A stretch of DNA of 62,100 bases from Arthrobacter sp. Bz4 (GCF_003075455.1 NZ_QDAE01000019.1:1-62100), one strand, 5' to 3'. Numbered from the stretch's first letter, positions 1 to 10,574 are shown. Numbers and translations are program-made. Notes: a model not told the origin generated them from the sequence alone.

Positions 1-56
1 TGTTAACGCCGGCCGAAAGTAGGGCCAGGAACGCCAACTGAAAATAGGGCCACCGA
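1..56. repeat. Left terminal repeats of the IS21 element
   Basis: TGTTAACGCC at 1-10 begins the inverted repeat. Two GGGCCA-containing blocks (about 20-28 and 44-53) match the order and spacing of two blocks in the right end, read on the opposite strand. Confidence 0.85.
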
Positions 57-68
57 CCATGATGGAAG

Positions 69-2089
<2,021 letters not shown>

Positions 2090-2100
2090 AACGAACAACC

Positions 2101-2154
2101 AGTGGCCCTGTTTTCAATTGGCACTAATGGCCCTGTTTTGGGTTGGCGTTAACA
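2101..2154. repeat. Right terminal repeats of the IS21 element
   Basis: Two GGCCCTGTTTT blocks (about 2104-2114 and 2129-2139) and the terminal GGCGTTAACA (2145-2154) mirror the left end in inverted orientation. Confidence 0.85.
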
Positions 2155-2440
2155 CGTGGCGTTGCACAGAACAACGGAGTTCGATAACAGCACGGCAAAG
2201 ACCCGATGGCGCCGTATCGGGATGTGAAGAAGCACTTCCGGGATCTGGTCCTACAACACCCGAACGTTGTGCCCCTCTTGGTCACCCGACCGCTATCCAC
2301 CCCTCTGGGCTTGCGCCCTCCCCGCGCGCTTCGCCCCATCGAACAGCTCCTGGCGCCATTCTGAAGGCCGGCTTCGACTCGCGTGGGGCTTTGCACGTAT
2401 CCCGAGGGGGTCTTGAGAGCAGCCTCAGGAGAACGCTATA
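2155..2440 (+). pseudogene. Decayed C-terminal part of a TetR-family regulator
   Basis: Translation from 2206 gives a stretch with HFRDLVLQHPNVVPLLVTRP followed by an IEQLLAPF end, which matches the C-terminal ligand domain of TetR proteins (a HP-x-VVPLL helix and a second helix ending in LL). The frame stops after APF, but the natural continuation, LKAGFDSRGALHVSRG, is found in another frame from about 2360, so at least one frameshift is present. Upstream of 2206 the frame contains a stop and the DNA-binding half is absent. The IS21 right end lies immediately before it. I infer a regulator disrupted by IS21 insertion and then eroded. The rest of the stretch to 2645 shows no further gene. Confidence 0.6.
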
Positions 2441-2666
2441 GCCTGATTCGCTTGAGGCTGGGCCGCAGGTGGACAAGCAAACAGGTCAGGGCCTTGATCG
2501 CGCCCAAGAATTTCATTGGTGAGAGCACAGGAAATCAGGCCGGGTATCTTCGGGAGCATCGGGTCTATGGTTAAGTCAGGACGGAAATCTGAGAGCAAGC
2601 TGGAGGAGATAGGGCTGTTATCTATGGGCGACCCACCATGCCACGGTGCGCTGCGCCGGAGGAGTC

Positions 2667-3368
2667 ATGCCTGAGCTATATCCGGCGCTGGGTTCGGATA
2701 GTGCCCAGCTATGCGCTCCCTATCTTGAGTTATTGCCCATCACGGGTGCGTCAATCTCCGTGTTCGGTGGATCTATGCACGAGACCTTACTCCATGCCAG
2801 CGATGCGGTAGCGGCCAGATTAGACGAACTGCAATTCGATCTCGGAGAAGGTCCTCGGTGGGAGGCTCTTCGTACCCGCCTTCCGGTGCTTCTACCTGAT
2901 CTACGGTTCGGGGATCAGCATTTATGGCCGGTCTTTGGGAAGGCTGTCGCCGAGACGGGCGTTGCGGCGATGTTTGTTTTCCCGCTGACCATCGGGGCAA
3001 TCAATGTTGGTGTGGTGGAGCTGTATAGAACCTCACCTTGGACCCTGAGTCGTTCCGATCTAATGACTGCGTCATCGCTCGCAGAAAACACGTCGTGGAC
3101 GGTCTTGCGCCAGTTACTGAATGACAACGCTGTTGACCATAACGGATCCGTTCCAGGAAGTTCCCTAATATCCCGGCGGGAAATCCATCAAGCCACCGGT
3201 ATGGTTCTCGCCCAGGCAGCCCTGTCGGCAGCCGATGCACTGCTGCTTCTACGCGCTCATGCGTTCGCCAACGGCAGCACGCTAGCGGAAATCGCTCGAA
3301 CTGTGGTTGCCCGTGAACTGGATTTCTCCCCGCCCGACGAAAGGAACGATCAGCATGTGCTGGAGTAG
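2667..3368 (+). CDS. GAF-ANTAR domain regulator
   Basis: A 233-residue cytoplasmic sensor and RNA-binding regulator. Residues about 10-145 form a GAF domain (VMPELYPAL start, FDLGEGPRWEALRT, FPLTIGAINVGVVELY). The C-terminus (about 165-225) is an ANTAR domain with the pattern REIHQATGMVLAQAALSA followed by LRAHAFANGSTLAEIARTVV. ANTAR domains bind paired hairpins in nascent RNA and prevent termination. The ATG at 2667 is preferred over the upstream GTG at 2646 because GGAGGAG lies just before it. A second GAF-ANTAR gene follows 12 bases later in the same direction, so they are probably one operon. Ligand and RNA target are not visible. Confidence 0.88.
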   Translation: MPELYPALGSDSAQLCAPYLELLPITGASISVFGGSMHETLLHASDAVAARLDELQFDLGEGPRWEALRTRLPVLLPDLRFGDQHLWPVFGKAVAETGVAAMFVFPLTIGAINVGVVELYRTSPWTLSRSDLMTASSLAENTSWTVLRQLLNDNAVDHNGSVPGSSLISRREIHQATGMVLAQAALSAADALLLLRAHAFANGSTLAEIARTVVARELDFSPPDERNDQHVLE

Positions 3369-3380
3369 AGTGGGCGCATC

Positions 3381-4091
3381 GTGACTACATCGCGTTCGGA
3401 ACAGGTCAGCGCCGCGTTTGTGAAACTGGCAGAGACACTTGTCGCCGACTATCACGTCCTGGATCTTCTGCAAACCCTCGTTGAGGAGACAGTCAGCCTG
3501 CTCGATGCCGCTGCCGTTGGCCTATTGTTGGCCGATCCACACGGAGAGCTGCAAGTGGTCGCCTCTACCAATGAGGAAAGCCGGCTCGTGGAAATGCTTC
3601 AGCTTCAGGCCGGTGCCGGTCCATGCGTCGAATGTTTCAAAACAGGCGTGGTGATAACCATCGACAGCATCGATTCCATGGGCCCACGCTGGCCCGAATT
3701 CCAGGCCGCGGCACTCAGCCAGGGGTTTCACTCAATACACGCGGTCCCGCTACGGGTGCGTGACCGAACCATCGGCGCTATGGGATTGTTCGGCCGGGAT
3801 GTCGGTGCCCTGACTGCGGAGGACTCAGCCATTGGCCAGGCGTTGGCAGACGTAGCGACCATCGGCTTACTCCACGAGCGCACCATCCGTGAAGGCACCC
3901 TAATCAACGATCAACTACAACGTGCGCTAACCGGCCGGGTCCTCGTTGAACAGGCGAAGGGGGTGATCTCTCAAACCAAGAACGTGGACTTGGATGAGGC
4001 CTTCAACATGATCCGCCGATACTCGCGTTCACACCACCTTGGATTGCAAGACACGGCACGCAAAATCGTCAGTGGTTCTCTCACGCTTTAG
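3381..4091 (+). CDS. GAF-ANTAR domain regulator
   Basis: A 236-residue protein with an N-terminal GAF domain (about residues 20-160; the core includes AAAVGLLLADPHGELQVVAS and AVPLRVRDRTIGAMGLFG) and a C-terminal ANTAR domain (about 172-232: LINDQLQRALTGRVLVEQAKG, then AFNMIRRYSRSHHLGL). It is clearly paralogous to the previous gene but differs in length and in GAF sequence, so the pair is not a recent tandem copy. The hallmark ANTAR residues around RVLVEQAKG are intact, whereas the upstream paralogue has the weaker QATGMVLAQ version. The last 11 bases overlap the convergent STAS-like gene. Confidence 0.9.
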   Translation: MTTSRSEQVSAAFVKLAETLVADYHVLDLLQTLVEETVSLLDAAAVGLLLADPHGELQVVASTNEESRLVEMLQLQAGAGPCVECFKTGVVITIDSIDSMGPRWPEFQAAALSQGFHSIHAVPLRVRDRTIGAMGLFGRDVGALTAEDSAIGQALADVATIGLLHERTIREGTLINDQLQRALTGRVLVEQAKGVISQTKNVDLDEAFNMIRRYSRSHHLGLQDTARKIVSGSLTL

Positions 4092-4746
4092 GATCGCTGG
4101 ATTGCTGGTCCCTACGGTCAAGTTCCTCAGTCAGCTCCTCCAGGCGCGTACTTGTTTCGGGGTCCGGCTCGGTATCGCGGACATATTCCATATCAAGTTG
4201 ACGACCCGTTCTACTGTTGAGGACTTCTACCTGGAGAGTGTCTAAATCGGTTAAGTCCTCGGGGAACTGTTCCTCGGGTGCAAGCCGGCTCGGGGCCGAA
4301 GGCTCACTGCTGGCACCCACTCCTGCCAACGGGTCTGGCGCTGTTTCGGAAGCGGCACTGAGACCGGGCGATGCCGGGTAGGTGGCTTGCCAGTTTGAAC
4401 CTGCAGACAGATGGGCTGCTCTCGAGTCCGGCCCAACCTCCCTGGCGGGCTGCGGGGGAGGCTCGATGACCGACCACGCAGGATAATTACCGAGCCTTTT
4501 CACGGCCTCCGGATCGACAGACCGCGCCCCGCTGAGATCGATACTCATGCTGAGATCCGGTGCCAGATAGCTCGTGCTCACAACCATTCGGATCAGGGCA
4601 TCACTATTAGTCTGCGTCAGTGATCCGCGGACGACCACGGTCGCAAAGTTCAGGTCGGTATTGACCTGGATGAGTGCGCTCAGCCCCAATTCCGGCGCTA
4701 GGTGTCTAACCTCTTGCCCGGCGGACAGCCCTTTAGAAATCGCCAT
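4081..4746 (-). CDS. STAS-like protein with acidic C-terminal tail
   Basis: A 221-residue protein. Residues about 20-95 resemble a STAS/anti-anti-sigma fold (LNFATVVVRGSLTQTNSDAL, then LSMSIDLSGARSVDPEAVKR). The phosphorylatable serine expected in the DLSG-type loop is present. The rest is a Pro/Ser/Ala/Glu-rich, probably disordered tail ending in RLEELTEELDRRDQQ, a short predicted coiled coil. It is convergent with the GAF-ANTAR pair and their ends overlap by 11 bases. STAS and GAF-ANTAR proteins are often neighbours in Arthrobacter-type genomes, so a shared stress-signalling role is inferred. No partner kinase is in the window. Confidence 0.6.
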   Translation of the reverse strand: MAISKGLSAGQEVRHLAPELGLSALIQVNTDLNFATVVVRGSLTQTNSDALIRMVVSTSYLAPDLSMSIDLSGARSVDPEAVKRLGNYPAWSVIEPPPQPAREVGPDSRAAHLSAGSNWQATYPASPGLSAASETAPDPLAGVGASSEPSAPSRLAPEEQFPEDLTDLDTLQVEVLNSRTGRQLDMEYVRDTEPDPETSTRLEELTEELDRRDQQSSDPKA

Positions 4747-5367
4747 GATCTAACCCAACACTAGTAGATGTCCACATAGTCCATGCAGGCGTGCCGGGGT
4801 CCGGGGCAACACCCCAACAGTAACGCGCGCGAAGGTGTCAGTCCACCGGTTTCTGCTATCCAGGGCTGACTAGCACTGTTGATAATAAACCCAGCTGACC
4901 CAGGTCTTCGACCTTGCCTCGTGCAGCACAGTGAACGGGCGTGAGGCACTCAGCAACGCCGGGCAAAGGTATCCCGGATTGAGCAATCGAGACGCCTCAT
5001 GTGAACCCAGTACGAGCCGTCCGCAACACCTCTTGTGTTCATATCATAAGCATGCTTACATTGAGTACCGGCGGTGGTTCCCAGAGACGTTCACCGAACG
5101 TAGATTTCAGGGACCACGCCAGCACTTGAGATTACCCAACACAAGGTTCCATCCGTATTTCAGGTTTCGATGGCCCAGACCCTGCTACGGAATATGTTTC
5201 CGCATCCCAGCGCCGTTTCTGCCACACCTACCCACACTTCAGTCTCAGACCATTTAGCCGCCATTCGATCCAGCGATAGATGGCCGGTGCCCGGGGCAGC
5301 AAAGGATGTCGCGCGGCCCGCCGGTAGCGAAGCTAGGAAGCACGCATCTCTCTCTAGGAGGAAAATC
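4747..5367. other. Gene-free stretch with a 12-base palindrome
   Basis: No convincing gene is seen; the open frames here lack family features and ribosome sites. It holds the promoter region of the minus-strand STAS-like gene and that of the DUF4383 gene. TAAGCATGCTTA at 5047-5058 is a perfect palindrome and a possible operator. Confidence 0.5.
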
Positions 5368-5835
5368 ATGACCGCTCACAATCACCAGCTCGACAGCACC
5401 CGCGAGAAGACAACCATGCAGAAAGCCGCAATGGGCATGGGCGCCGTTTTTCTACTCGTCGGCATTCTCGGGTTCATTCCGGGGGTCACCAGCCAACACG
5501 ATCAGATGGACATGGCAGGACCCGAATCTGAGGCGTTGTTGCTAGGCATTTTTCAGGTGTCGATCCTACACAACATCGTTCACCTTCTTTTCGGCGTCGC
5601 TGGCCTGGTCCTTGCCCGTAGCTACTCGAACGCCAAGAACTACCTCCTCATCGGAGGAGTTATTTACCTGGTGCTCTGGATTTACGGACTGGTCATTGAT
5701 CAGGATTCCACCGCTAACTTCGTCCCACTGAATGATGCGGACAACTGGCTACATCTGTTCCTGGGCGTCGCGATGATTGCACTAGCGCTGATCCTTCGCC
5801 GGAAGCGGGACCACAACACAGGCAACCGCACCTAA
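5368..5835 (+). CDS. DUF4383 membrane protein
   Basis: A 155-residue membrane protein with four predicted helices: about residues 17-38 (MGMGAVFLLVGILGFIPGV), 63-85 (SILHNIVHLLFGVAGLVLA), 93-113 (LLIGGVIYLVLWIYGLVI) and 128-146 (WLHLFLGVAMIALALIL). This layout, with the conserved HNxxHLxxG segment in helix 2, is that of DUF4383. No biochemical role is established for the family. The start at 5368 is chosen for the strong AGGAGG seven bases upstream; the open frame extends further back without another good ribosome site. A hairpin terminator follows the stop. Confidence 0.88.
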   Translation: MTAHNHQLDSTREKTTMQKAAMGMGAVFLLVGILGFIPGVTSQHDQMDMAGPESEALLLGIFQVSILHNIVHLLFGVAGLVLARSYSNAKNYLLIGGVIYLVLWIYGLVIDQDSTANFVPLNDADNWLHLFLGVAMIALALILRRKRDHNTGNRT

Positions 5836-5852
5836 AGAAAAAGCAACACCCT

Positions 5853-5888
5853 CCGACGGGGTCCTGCTCGCGGGCAGGACCCCGTCGG
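5853..5888 (+). terminator. Hairpin terminator after the DUF4383 gene
   Basis: CCGACGGGGTCCTGC at 5853-5867 pairs perfectly with 5874-5888 around a six-base loop. The following T run is weak. It separates the DUF4383 gene from the desaturase. Confidence 0.8.
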
Positions 5889-5933
5889 TTCCAGTACCGA
5901 CCGTGGGGTCTCGTCCAGACAGGAACATCAATC

Positions 5934-7016
5934 ATGAGCACTGAGGCCCCTACCCGTAGCGTGCGCGTTGCTAAGCCGAACGACGTCGTCGCCTCCTATG
6001 CGACGCTGCTGAAGCAGGTACGCAAAGAAGGTCTGCTGAACCGTCGCCGCCGCTTTTACGTTTCCGTCTTCGCTGCACTGGCGTTGACCATGGGTGCCGC
6101 CTGGACCGGTGTCGCCCTGCTGGGCGACACCTGGTTCCAGTTATTGATCGCCGCCGTGCTCGGCGTCGTCTTCACGCAGATCGCGTTCCTGGCCCACGAG
6201 GCCTCCCACCGGCAGATTTTCAAGACCCGCGGGGCCAACGACTGGTCCGGACGGATCCTGGCCGCCGGCGTCGTCGGCATCAGCTACCAGTGGTGGATGA
6301 ATAAACACACCCGCCATCACAACGATCCCAACGTGGTGGGCAAAGACCCGGACATTGAGATCGATACCATTTCCTTCACTGAGGAAGACGCAGCCAAAGC
6401 CAAGGGACTCCACGCCTGGATCACCCGCCGCCAGGGCTACCTCTTCTTCCCGCTGCTGACCTTCGAAGGTTTGAACCTGCACGCCAAGTCGATCGGCACC
6501 CTGTTCCGGCCCGGGGCTGTCCAGGGCCGCTGGATCGAACTGGCCCTCCTCGCGATCCGGTTCGGCGCCTATCTCGGCGTCCTGTTCTGGTTCCTGCCCG
6601 TCGGCATGGCGTTCGCCTTCATCGGCGTTCAGATGGCCGTGTTCGGCATCTACATGGGAGCCTCCTTCGCCCCCAACCACAAGGGCATGCCGATCATCCC
6701 CAAGAACAGCAAACTGGACTTCTTCCAGAAACAGGTGCTCACCTCACGCAACATTCGCGGCGGCAACTTCATCAACAACGCCTTCGGCGGCCTGAACTTC
6801 CAGATCGAACACCACCTGTTCCCGGACATGCCCCGCCCACACCTCCGAGCAGCAGCACTGATCGTCCGCGAGCATTGCGAACGCCTCAAAGTCCCCTACA
6901 CCGAGGTCGGCGTCGCAGCCTCCTACGGCGCAGTAGTGTCCTACCTCAACCGGGTAGGCCTCGCCGCACGCGACCCCTTCGACTGCCCCATGGTCAACAA
7001 ATACCGGCACCAATAG
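5934..7016 (+). CDS. Membrane fatty acid desaturase
   Basis: A 360-residue integral membrane di-iron desaturase, probably acting on acyl-CoA or lipid-bound acyl chains like the actinobacterial DesA3 group. The three histidine boxes that hold the irons are complete: HEASH (about residues 85-89), HTRHH (about 126-130) and QIEHHLF (about 297-303). Hydrophobic segments flank the boxes (about 45-85 and 200-250). Length is normal. The ATG follows an AGGA-type site. A truncated MarR-type reading frame lies directly downstream, so this gene may once have been linked to its own regulator. The electron donor is not encoded nearby. Confidence 0.93.
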   Translation: MSTEAPTRSVRVAKPNDVVASYATLLKQVRKEGLLNRRRRFYVSVFAALALTMGAAWTGVALLGDTWFQLLIAAVLGVVFTQIAFLAHEASHRQIFKTRGANDWSGRILAAGVVGISYQWWMNKHTRHHNDPNVVGKDPDIEIDTISFTEEDAAKAKGLHAWITRRQGYLFFPLLTFEGLNLHAKSIGTLFRPGAVQGRWIELALLAIRFGAYLGVLFWFLPVGMAFAFIGVQMAVFGIYMGASFAPNHKGMPIIPKNSKLDFFQKQVLTSRNIRGGNFINNAFGGLNFQIEHHLFPDMPRPHLRAAALIVREHCERLKVPYTEVGVAASYGAVVSYLNRVGLAARDPFDCPMVNKYRHQ

Positions 7017-7058
7017 CCCGAACGACTTCTTGAGGCACCATGACAAGGACCTATAGCC

Positions 7059-7184
7059 ATGTCGGACCTGGATCAATGGCCAACCAGCCGACTCCTTCTC
7101 ACCGCCACCCGACCAAATGAAAACGCCTGGAATAAGGAACTCGACGGCAGCGGAGTAAAACGACAGGAACTATCCGATGGATGA
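7059..7184 (+). pseudogene. N-terminal fragment of a MarR-family regulator
   Basis: A 41-codon frame starts MSDLDQWPTSRLLLTATR and continues through ENAWNKEL before stopping. This resembles the first helix of MarR proteins (WPTxRLLxTAxR then a WN motif). The winged-helix DNA-binding part is missing. Its last bases overlap the start of the following DUF7793 gene, so the rest of the regulator appears to have been replaced by that gene. I infer a deletion remnant. The assignment rests on one short motif. Confidence 0.5.
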
Positions 7185-7563
7185 CAGTGAAGCAAACCAA
7201 AGGTTCTCGCTCCTTCCCCATAGCGGAGGCTATATCGAAGTCCAGTGGGACCAAGGGGTAACTGTCTCGAAAAATGACGCCATGGAGCTCGTCAGAAGCC
7301 TTGCGAAAGTATCGCCAGCTCTGTGTCTACCAATGCTCGTCCACCTCAACAAAATGATCTCCCTCAGTAGACCGGCACTGTACGCCTTCGCGTCGGGGCT
7401 CAACGTTTCTGCACTAGCGATCGTCGGACCGACAGCCGTCGACCGCGCCATCACCACCTACTTCAAAGAAGTGCACGAACCGCCCTATCCCACCCAATAC
7501 TCCGAGGAGGTCATCTCTGCTGAACGCTGGCTACTTGATCCGCACAGGAATCTGTCGGGTTGA
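7177..7563 (+). CDS. DUF7793 / STAS-like protein
   Basis: A 128-residue soluble protein. The segment LVHLNKMISLSRPALYAFAS followed by LNVSALAIVGPTAVDRAI and a C-terminal FKEVHEPPYPTQYSEEVISA-ERWL run matches DUF7793 (SpoIIAA/STAS-like), a family frequent in Arthrobacter relatives. Its function is unknown. The alternating beta-alpha pattern suggests a small regulatory fold. It lacks a strong ribosome site; AGGAACTATCCG precedes the ATG. It begins inside the end of the MarR fragment and is followed about 110 bases later by an ADH-like gene. Confidence 0.7.
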   Translation: MDDSEANQRFSLLPHSGGYIEVQWDQGVTVSKNDAMELVRSLAKVSPALCLPMLVHLNKMISLSRPALYAFASGLNVSALAIVGPTAVDRAITTYFKEVHEPPYPTQYSEEVISAERWLLDPHRNLSG

Positions 7564-7677
7564 TGGACGCACGACAGGCCATTGGCGGAGTCGTTGGCGA
7601 CTGCTCGGTAGATAGAGCAAAATGGGTGAATGCCCACGATTCATCCCCCAACCAGGCCAGTCCTCGAGGGGAAAACC

Positions 7678-8748
7678 ATGATGGCGATTGTCACTACCGG
7701 GGTTGGTGGCTACGACCGGCTCGAGGTGAGTCGGGTTCCAGTCCCGGCGCCAGCCGAAGGTGAGGTATTAGTTCAGGTGTTGGCAGCCGGCGTCAACAAT
7801 ACCGAAATCAACACCAGACTCGGTTGGTACTCGTCATCGGTGGCGACAGGCACCAATGACGCAGCAGAGAACGTTTCCGGGCAGACGGTGACGCGGCCGG
7901 ACGGGGGTTGGAACACGGCCACCCCGTTCCCCCTAATTCAGGGCGCAGACTGCTGCGGACGTATTGTCGCCGTCGGTCGCGGGGGCGACGAGTCCTCGGT
8001 TGGGGCTCGGGTACTGATCCGCGCATGTATGCGCACGCAGGGATTCTCCTCGATGGAAACCAGTTGGTTAGGGTCGGACCGGGACGGAGCGTTCGCTCAA
8101 TTCGTTGCTGTCCCCGAACACGAGGTTTTCACTGTGGACTGCGACTGGAGCGACGCCGAATTAGCCACCATTCCTTGCGCCTACGGAACAGCGGAGAACA
8201 TGGTCCGCCGTGCAGGTGTCACTTCGGGGTCGCGGGTAGTGGTGACGGGTGCCTCCGGTGGCGTTGGCTCGGCCGTCATACAACTCGCCAAGCGACGTGG
8301 CGCTCATACCATTGGCATCGCCAGTGAGGCCAAACAGGATCGGGTCCGGGCCCTGGGAGCGGATACAGTCCTCGGGCGGGACGAGGCGCTAAGCGTGCTG
8401 GGATCGGAAAGCGCCGACGTCGTGATCGACAACGTGGCCGGCACCGGTTTTCCCGCGATGCTCAGTCTCCTCCAGAGGGGAGGGACGTACGTATCCTCAG
8501 GCGCCATCGGCGGACCTCTTGTCGAACTGGATATGCGGACCTTTTATCTGAAGGATCTCACCTTGATCGGGTGCACAGCGTGGGACGACGCGGTATTCCC
8601 TAGCCTCATCTCCTACATCGAGCGTGGGGAGATTCGGCCTCTCCTAGCCAAGGTCTTCCCACTTGACCAGATCGCGGCCGCTCAACGTGAATTCCTCGAT
8701 AAGGTACACGTGGGTAATTTCGTTCTTATTCCACCCGCTCCCCTGTAA
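7678..8748 (+). CDS. Medium-chain dehydrogenase, quinone oxidoreductase type
   Basis: A 356-residue NAD(P)H-dependent medium-chain dehydrogenase/reductase. The N-terminal GroES-like domain contains VLVQVLAAGVNNTEINTR; the Rossmann domain holds VVTGASGGVGSAVIQLAKRR (about residue 180). Typical catalytic-zinc ligands are missing at the first site (NN where CH or CG is usual), so it is probably a zinc-free quinone-oxidoreductase-like enzyme. The start at 7678 is preferred over 7630 because GAGGGG lies just upstream. The substrate cannot be told from the sequence. It stands alone between DUF7793 and DUF2243. Confidence 0.85.
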   Translation: MMAIVTTGVGGYDRLEVSRVPVPAPAEGEVLVQVLAAGVNNTEINTRLGWYSSSVATGTNDAAENVSGQTVTRPDGGWNTATPFPLIQGADCCGRIVAVGRGGDESSVGARVLIRACMRTQGFSSMETSWLGSDRDGAFAQFVAVPEHEVFTVDCDWSDAELATIPCAYGTAENMVRRAGVTSGSRVVVTGASGGVGSAVIQLAKRRGAHTIGIASEAKQDRVRALGADTVLGRDEALSVLGSESADVVIDNVAGTGFPAMLSLLQRGGTYVSSGAIGGPLVELDMRTFYLKDLTLIGCTAWDDAVFPSLISYIERGEIRPLLAKVFPLDQIAAAQREFLDKVHVGNFVLIPPAPL

Positions 8749-8834
8749 TTGAGGCGTATTCTGCCGATCGCCGACGTGCCGTAGCTATTATGATGAAATG
8801 TGCAATTACCACCCCAAGGTGAAGGGAAGCTTCG

Positions 8835-9341
8835 ATGCCTACCGGCAGAATGCGCAGAAGCAGTGGTGTGGATAAAGGCTCCCGCGGGCCTGGCTCGGGG
8901 CTTGAACGGCGCGTCGTTCTCTCCGGTTTCCTTTTCGGGTGCGGGGTCGCGGCATCGATTATTGACTTGTTTATCTTCCATTTGGGTTTGCAGTGGCACC
9001 ACTTCTATGACCTGTCCACCACCGAGGTCGCGCTGACCGCTGACGGTTTCTTTCACGCGTTCGGTTGGTTTATTACTATTTGGGGCCTGTTCGTTTTGGC
9101 TGACATTCGTCGCCGCGCCGAGGTGAATTGGAAGCGATGGACTGGGGCGCTCATTACCGGAGTTGGGTCTTTCCAACTTTTTGACGGCGTTATTGACCAC
9201 AAGGTCCTGCGCATTCATCAGATTCGTTATGACGTGGATTTGCTGCCCTACGACGTGATCTGGATAGGGTCTGCCATCGTGCTGTTACTGGTCGGGGTGT
9301 TCATTCTGTGGCGGACTCGACCGCCACAGACATCGGACTGA
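8835..9341 (+). CDS. DUF2243 membrane protein
   Basis: A 168-residue membrane protein with about four helices (residues about 27-47, 70-90, 102-118, 140-160). The segments LFIFHLGLQWHHFYDL, FHAFGWFITIWGLF and LFDGVIDHKVLRIHQIR, rich in conserved histidines, identify DUF2243. The family is often found beside ctaG-like cytochrome oxidase assembly genes, as here. A role in metal or oxidase assembly is inferred from that neighbourhood only. GAAGGGAAG precedes the ATG. Confidence 0.88.
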   Translation: MPTGRMRRSSGVDKGSRGPGSGLERRVVLSGFLFGCGVAASIIDLFIFHLGLQWHHFYDLSTTEVALTADGFFHAFGWFITIWGLFVLADIRRRAEVNWKRWTGALITGVGSFQLFDGVIDHKVLRIHQIRYDVDLLPYDVIWIGSAIVLLLVGVFILWRTRPPQTSD

Positions 9342-9352
9342 AGGTTCAGCCA

Positions 9353-10170
9353 GTGGATCTGCAGCATCAACACGACCATAACTCTCCCAGCAGTTAAAAC
9401 GACGACGTTTATGCTCTCGGATGGATAGCTTTCGATGCCCTGGTTGTGCTGCTCCTGGTTGCGGCCGCGGCGGGTTACGCCCTTGCCCTCTGGGCGGCGC
9501 GGGACCGTGGACGGTGGCCCATAGGTCGAGTTATGGCTTGGTACGCGGGTCTGCTCTGCATCGGGGTGGGACTAGTTGGGCCTATTGCCGCTGCTGCGCG
9601 CACCACTTTCACTGCTCATATGACTGGTCACCTACTCATCGGAATGGCTGCTCCGCTGCTACTGGTACTCGCGGCGCCCCTTACTCTGGCACTGCGCGCT
9701 CTGACGGTGAGACGGGCGCAGGTCCTCACCCGCTTTCTGAGGTCTCCGCCTCTCCGGTTCATCACCCACCCGACGGTCGCAGGCGGGCTCAATGCGGGAG
9801 GACTATGGGTTCTCTACACCACCGACTTGTACTCACTAATGCACACTTCGGTGCTGCTTCATGGAGCGGTACATATGCATATCTTTCTGGCAGGCTACCT
9901 TTTTGTTGCGGCCTGATAGGTCCCGATCCCAACCCACACCGGGCCTCGATCCAGATGCGCTCCGTAGTCCTCATCGTATTCATCGCCGCTCACTCCATCC
10001 TGGCTAAATGGCTCTACGTCCATCCTCCGGCCGGTGTCGAGATCTCCGATGGCCGGACAGGAGCGCAGCTGATGTACTACGGCGGTGACATCATCGATAT
10101 CACCCTTATTGTTCTCCTTCTGGCTGGCTGGTTCCGAGCCACCCAACCACGGGTAGCTAGACCGGGTTAA
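9353..10170 (+). pseudogene. Broken ctaG-like cytochrome c oxidase assembly gene
   Basis: The frame from GTG 9353 begins with a His-rich N-terminus (VDLQHQHDHN), meets TAA at 9395-9397, then continues in the same frame through a membrane protein of the CtaG_caa3 type (TAHMTGHLLIGMAAPLLLVL; LLHGAVHMHIFLAGYLF). At 9914 a stop ends this frame, but the expected continuation (LIGPDPNPHRAS, then LMYYGGDIIDITLIVLLLAG) lies in the next frame to 10170. One missing C in the GGCC run near 9912 explains this. So there is one in-frame stop and one frameshift. A sequencing error is possible for the frameshift. A shortened protein from GTG 9446 could still be made. Confidence 0.8.
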
Positions 10171-10574
10171 CTACTGAGGGCGGCCAGGGCCTTACGCAGG
10201 CGGCTGCTGGCGTCGTCGGCGACCTCTTTGACCGCTGGCGCATCACTGAGCTGAACCATGGTCTCCGGGTCGATGGCCTCGATTGTGGTGATGTCTGCGG
10301 CTTTGCTTCGACGGACCACGACGTTGCAGGGCAGGAGCGCGCCGATTTCGGGCTCGGCCGCAATGGCCCGGCTGGCCAGGGCCGGGTTGCAGGCACCGAG
10401 GATGGTGTAATCTCCCACGGCGTCCGCGGCTTCGGTGCCGAGCTTGGCTTCAAAGGTGGAACGAACATTAATCTCGGTGAGTATTCCGAAACCCTGAGCT
10501 GATAGTGCTTCCCGGGTAAGTTCCAGGGCTTCAGCCCAGGGAAGCGCAATGGTGGTGCTGAGTGTGTACGTCAT
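10167..10574 (-). CDS. DUF302 domain protein
   Basis: A 135-residue soluble protein matching DUF302: the N-terminal segment ALELTREALSAQGFGILTEI, then GDYTILGACNPALASRAIAA and LLPCNVVVRR. The family is widespread in bacteria and is thought to bind small ligands, but no reaction is established. The single Cys in GACNP and that in LLPCN are conserved-looking positions. The start at 10574 has AGGAGC just upstream; the frame extends to 10661 without a good site. It converges with the broken ctaG gene and is divergent from the next membrane protein. Confidence 0.85.
   Translation of the reverse strand: MTYTLSTTIALPWAEALELTREALSAQGFGILTEINVRSTFEAKLGTEAADAVGDYTILGACNPALASRAIAAEPEIGALLPCNVVVRRSKAADITTIEAIDPETMVQLSDAPAVKEVADDASSRLRKALAALSS

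Noticed and set aside
9421..9915. Long plus-strand frame from 9421 read as one protein
   Set aside because: Its first part is out of frame with the recognisable ctaG-like sequence and is Cys/Gly/Arg-rich; only its last part is real, as the continuation of the broken gene.
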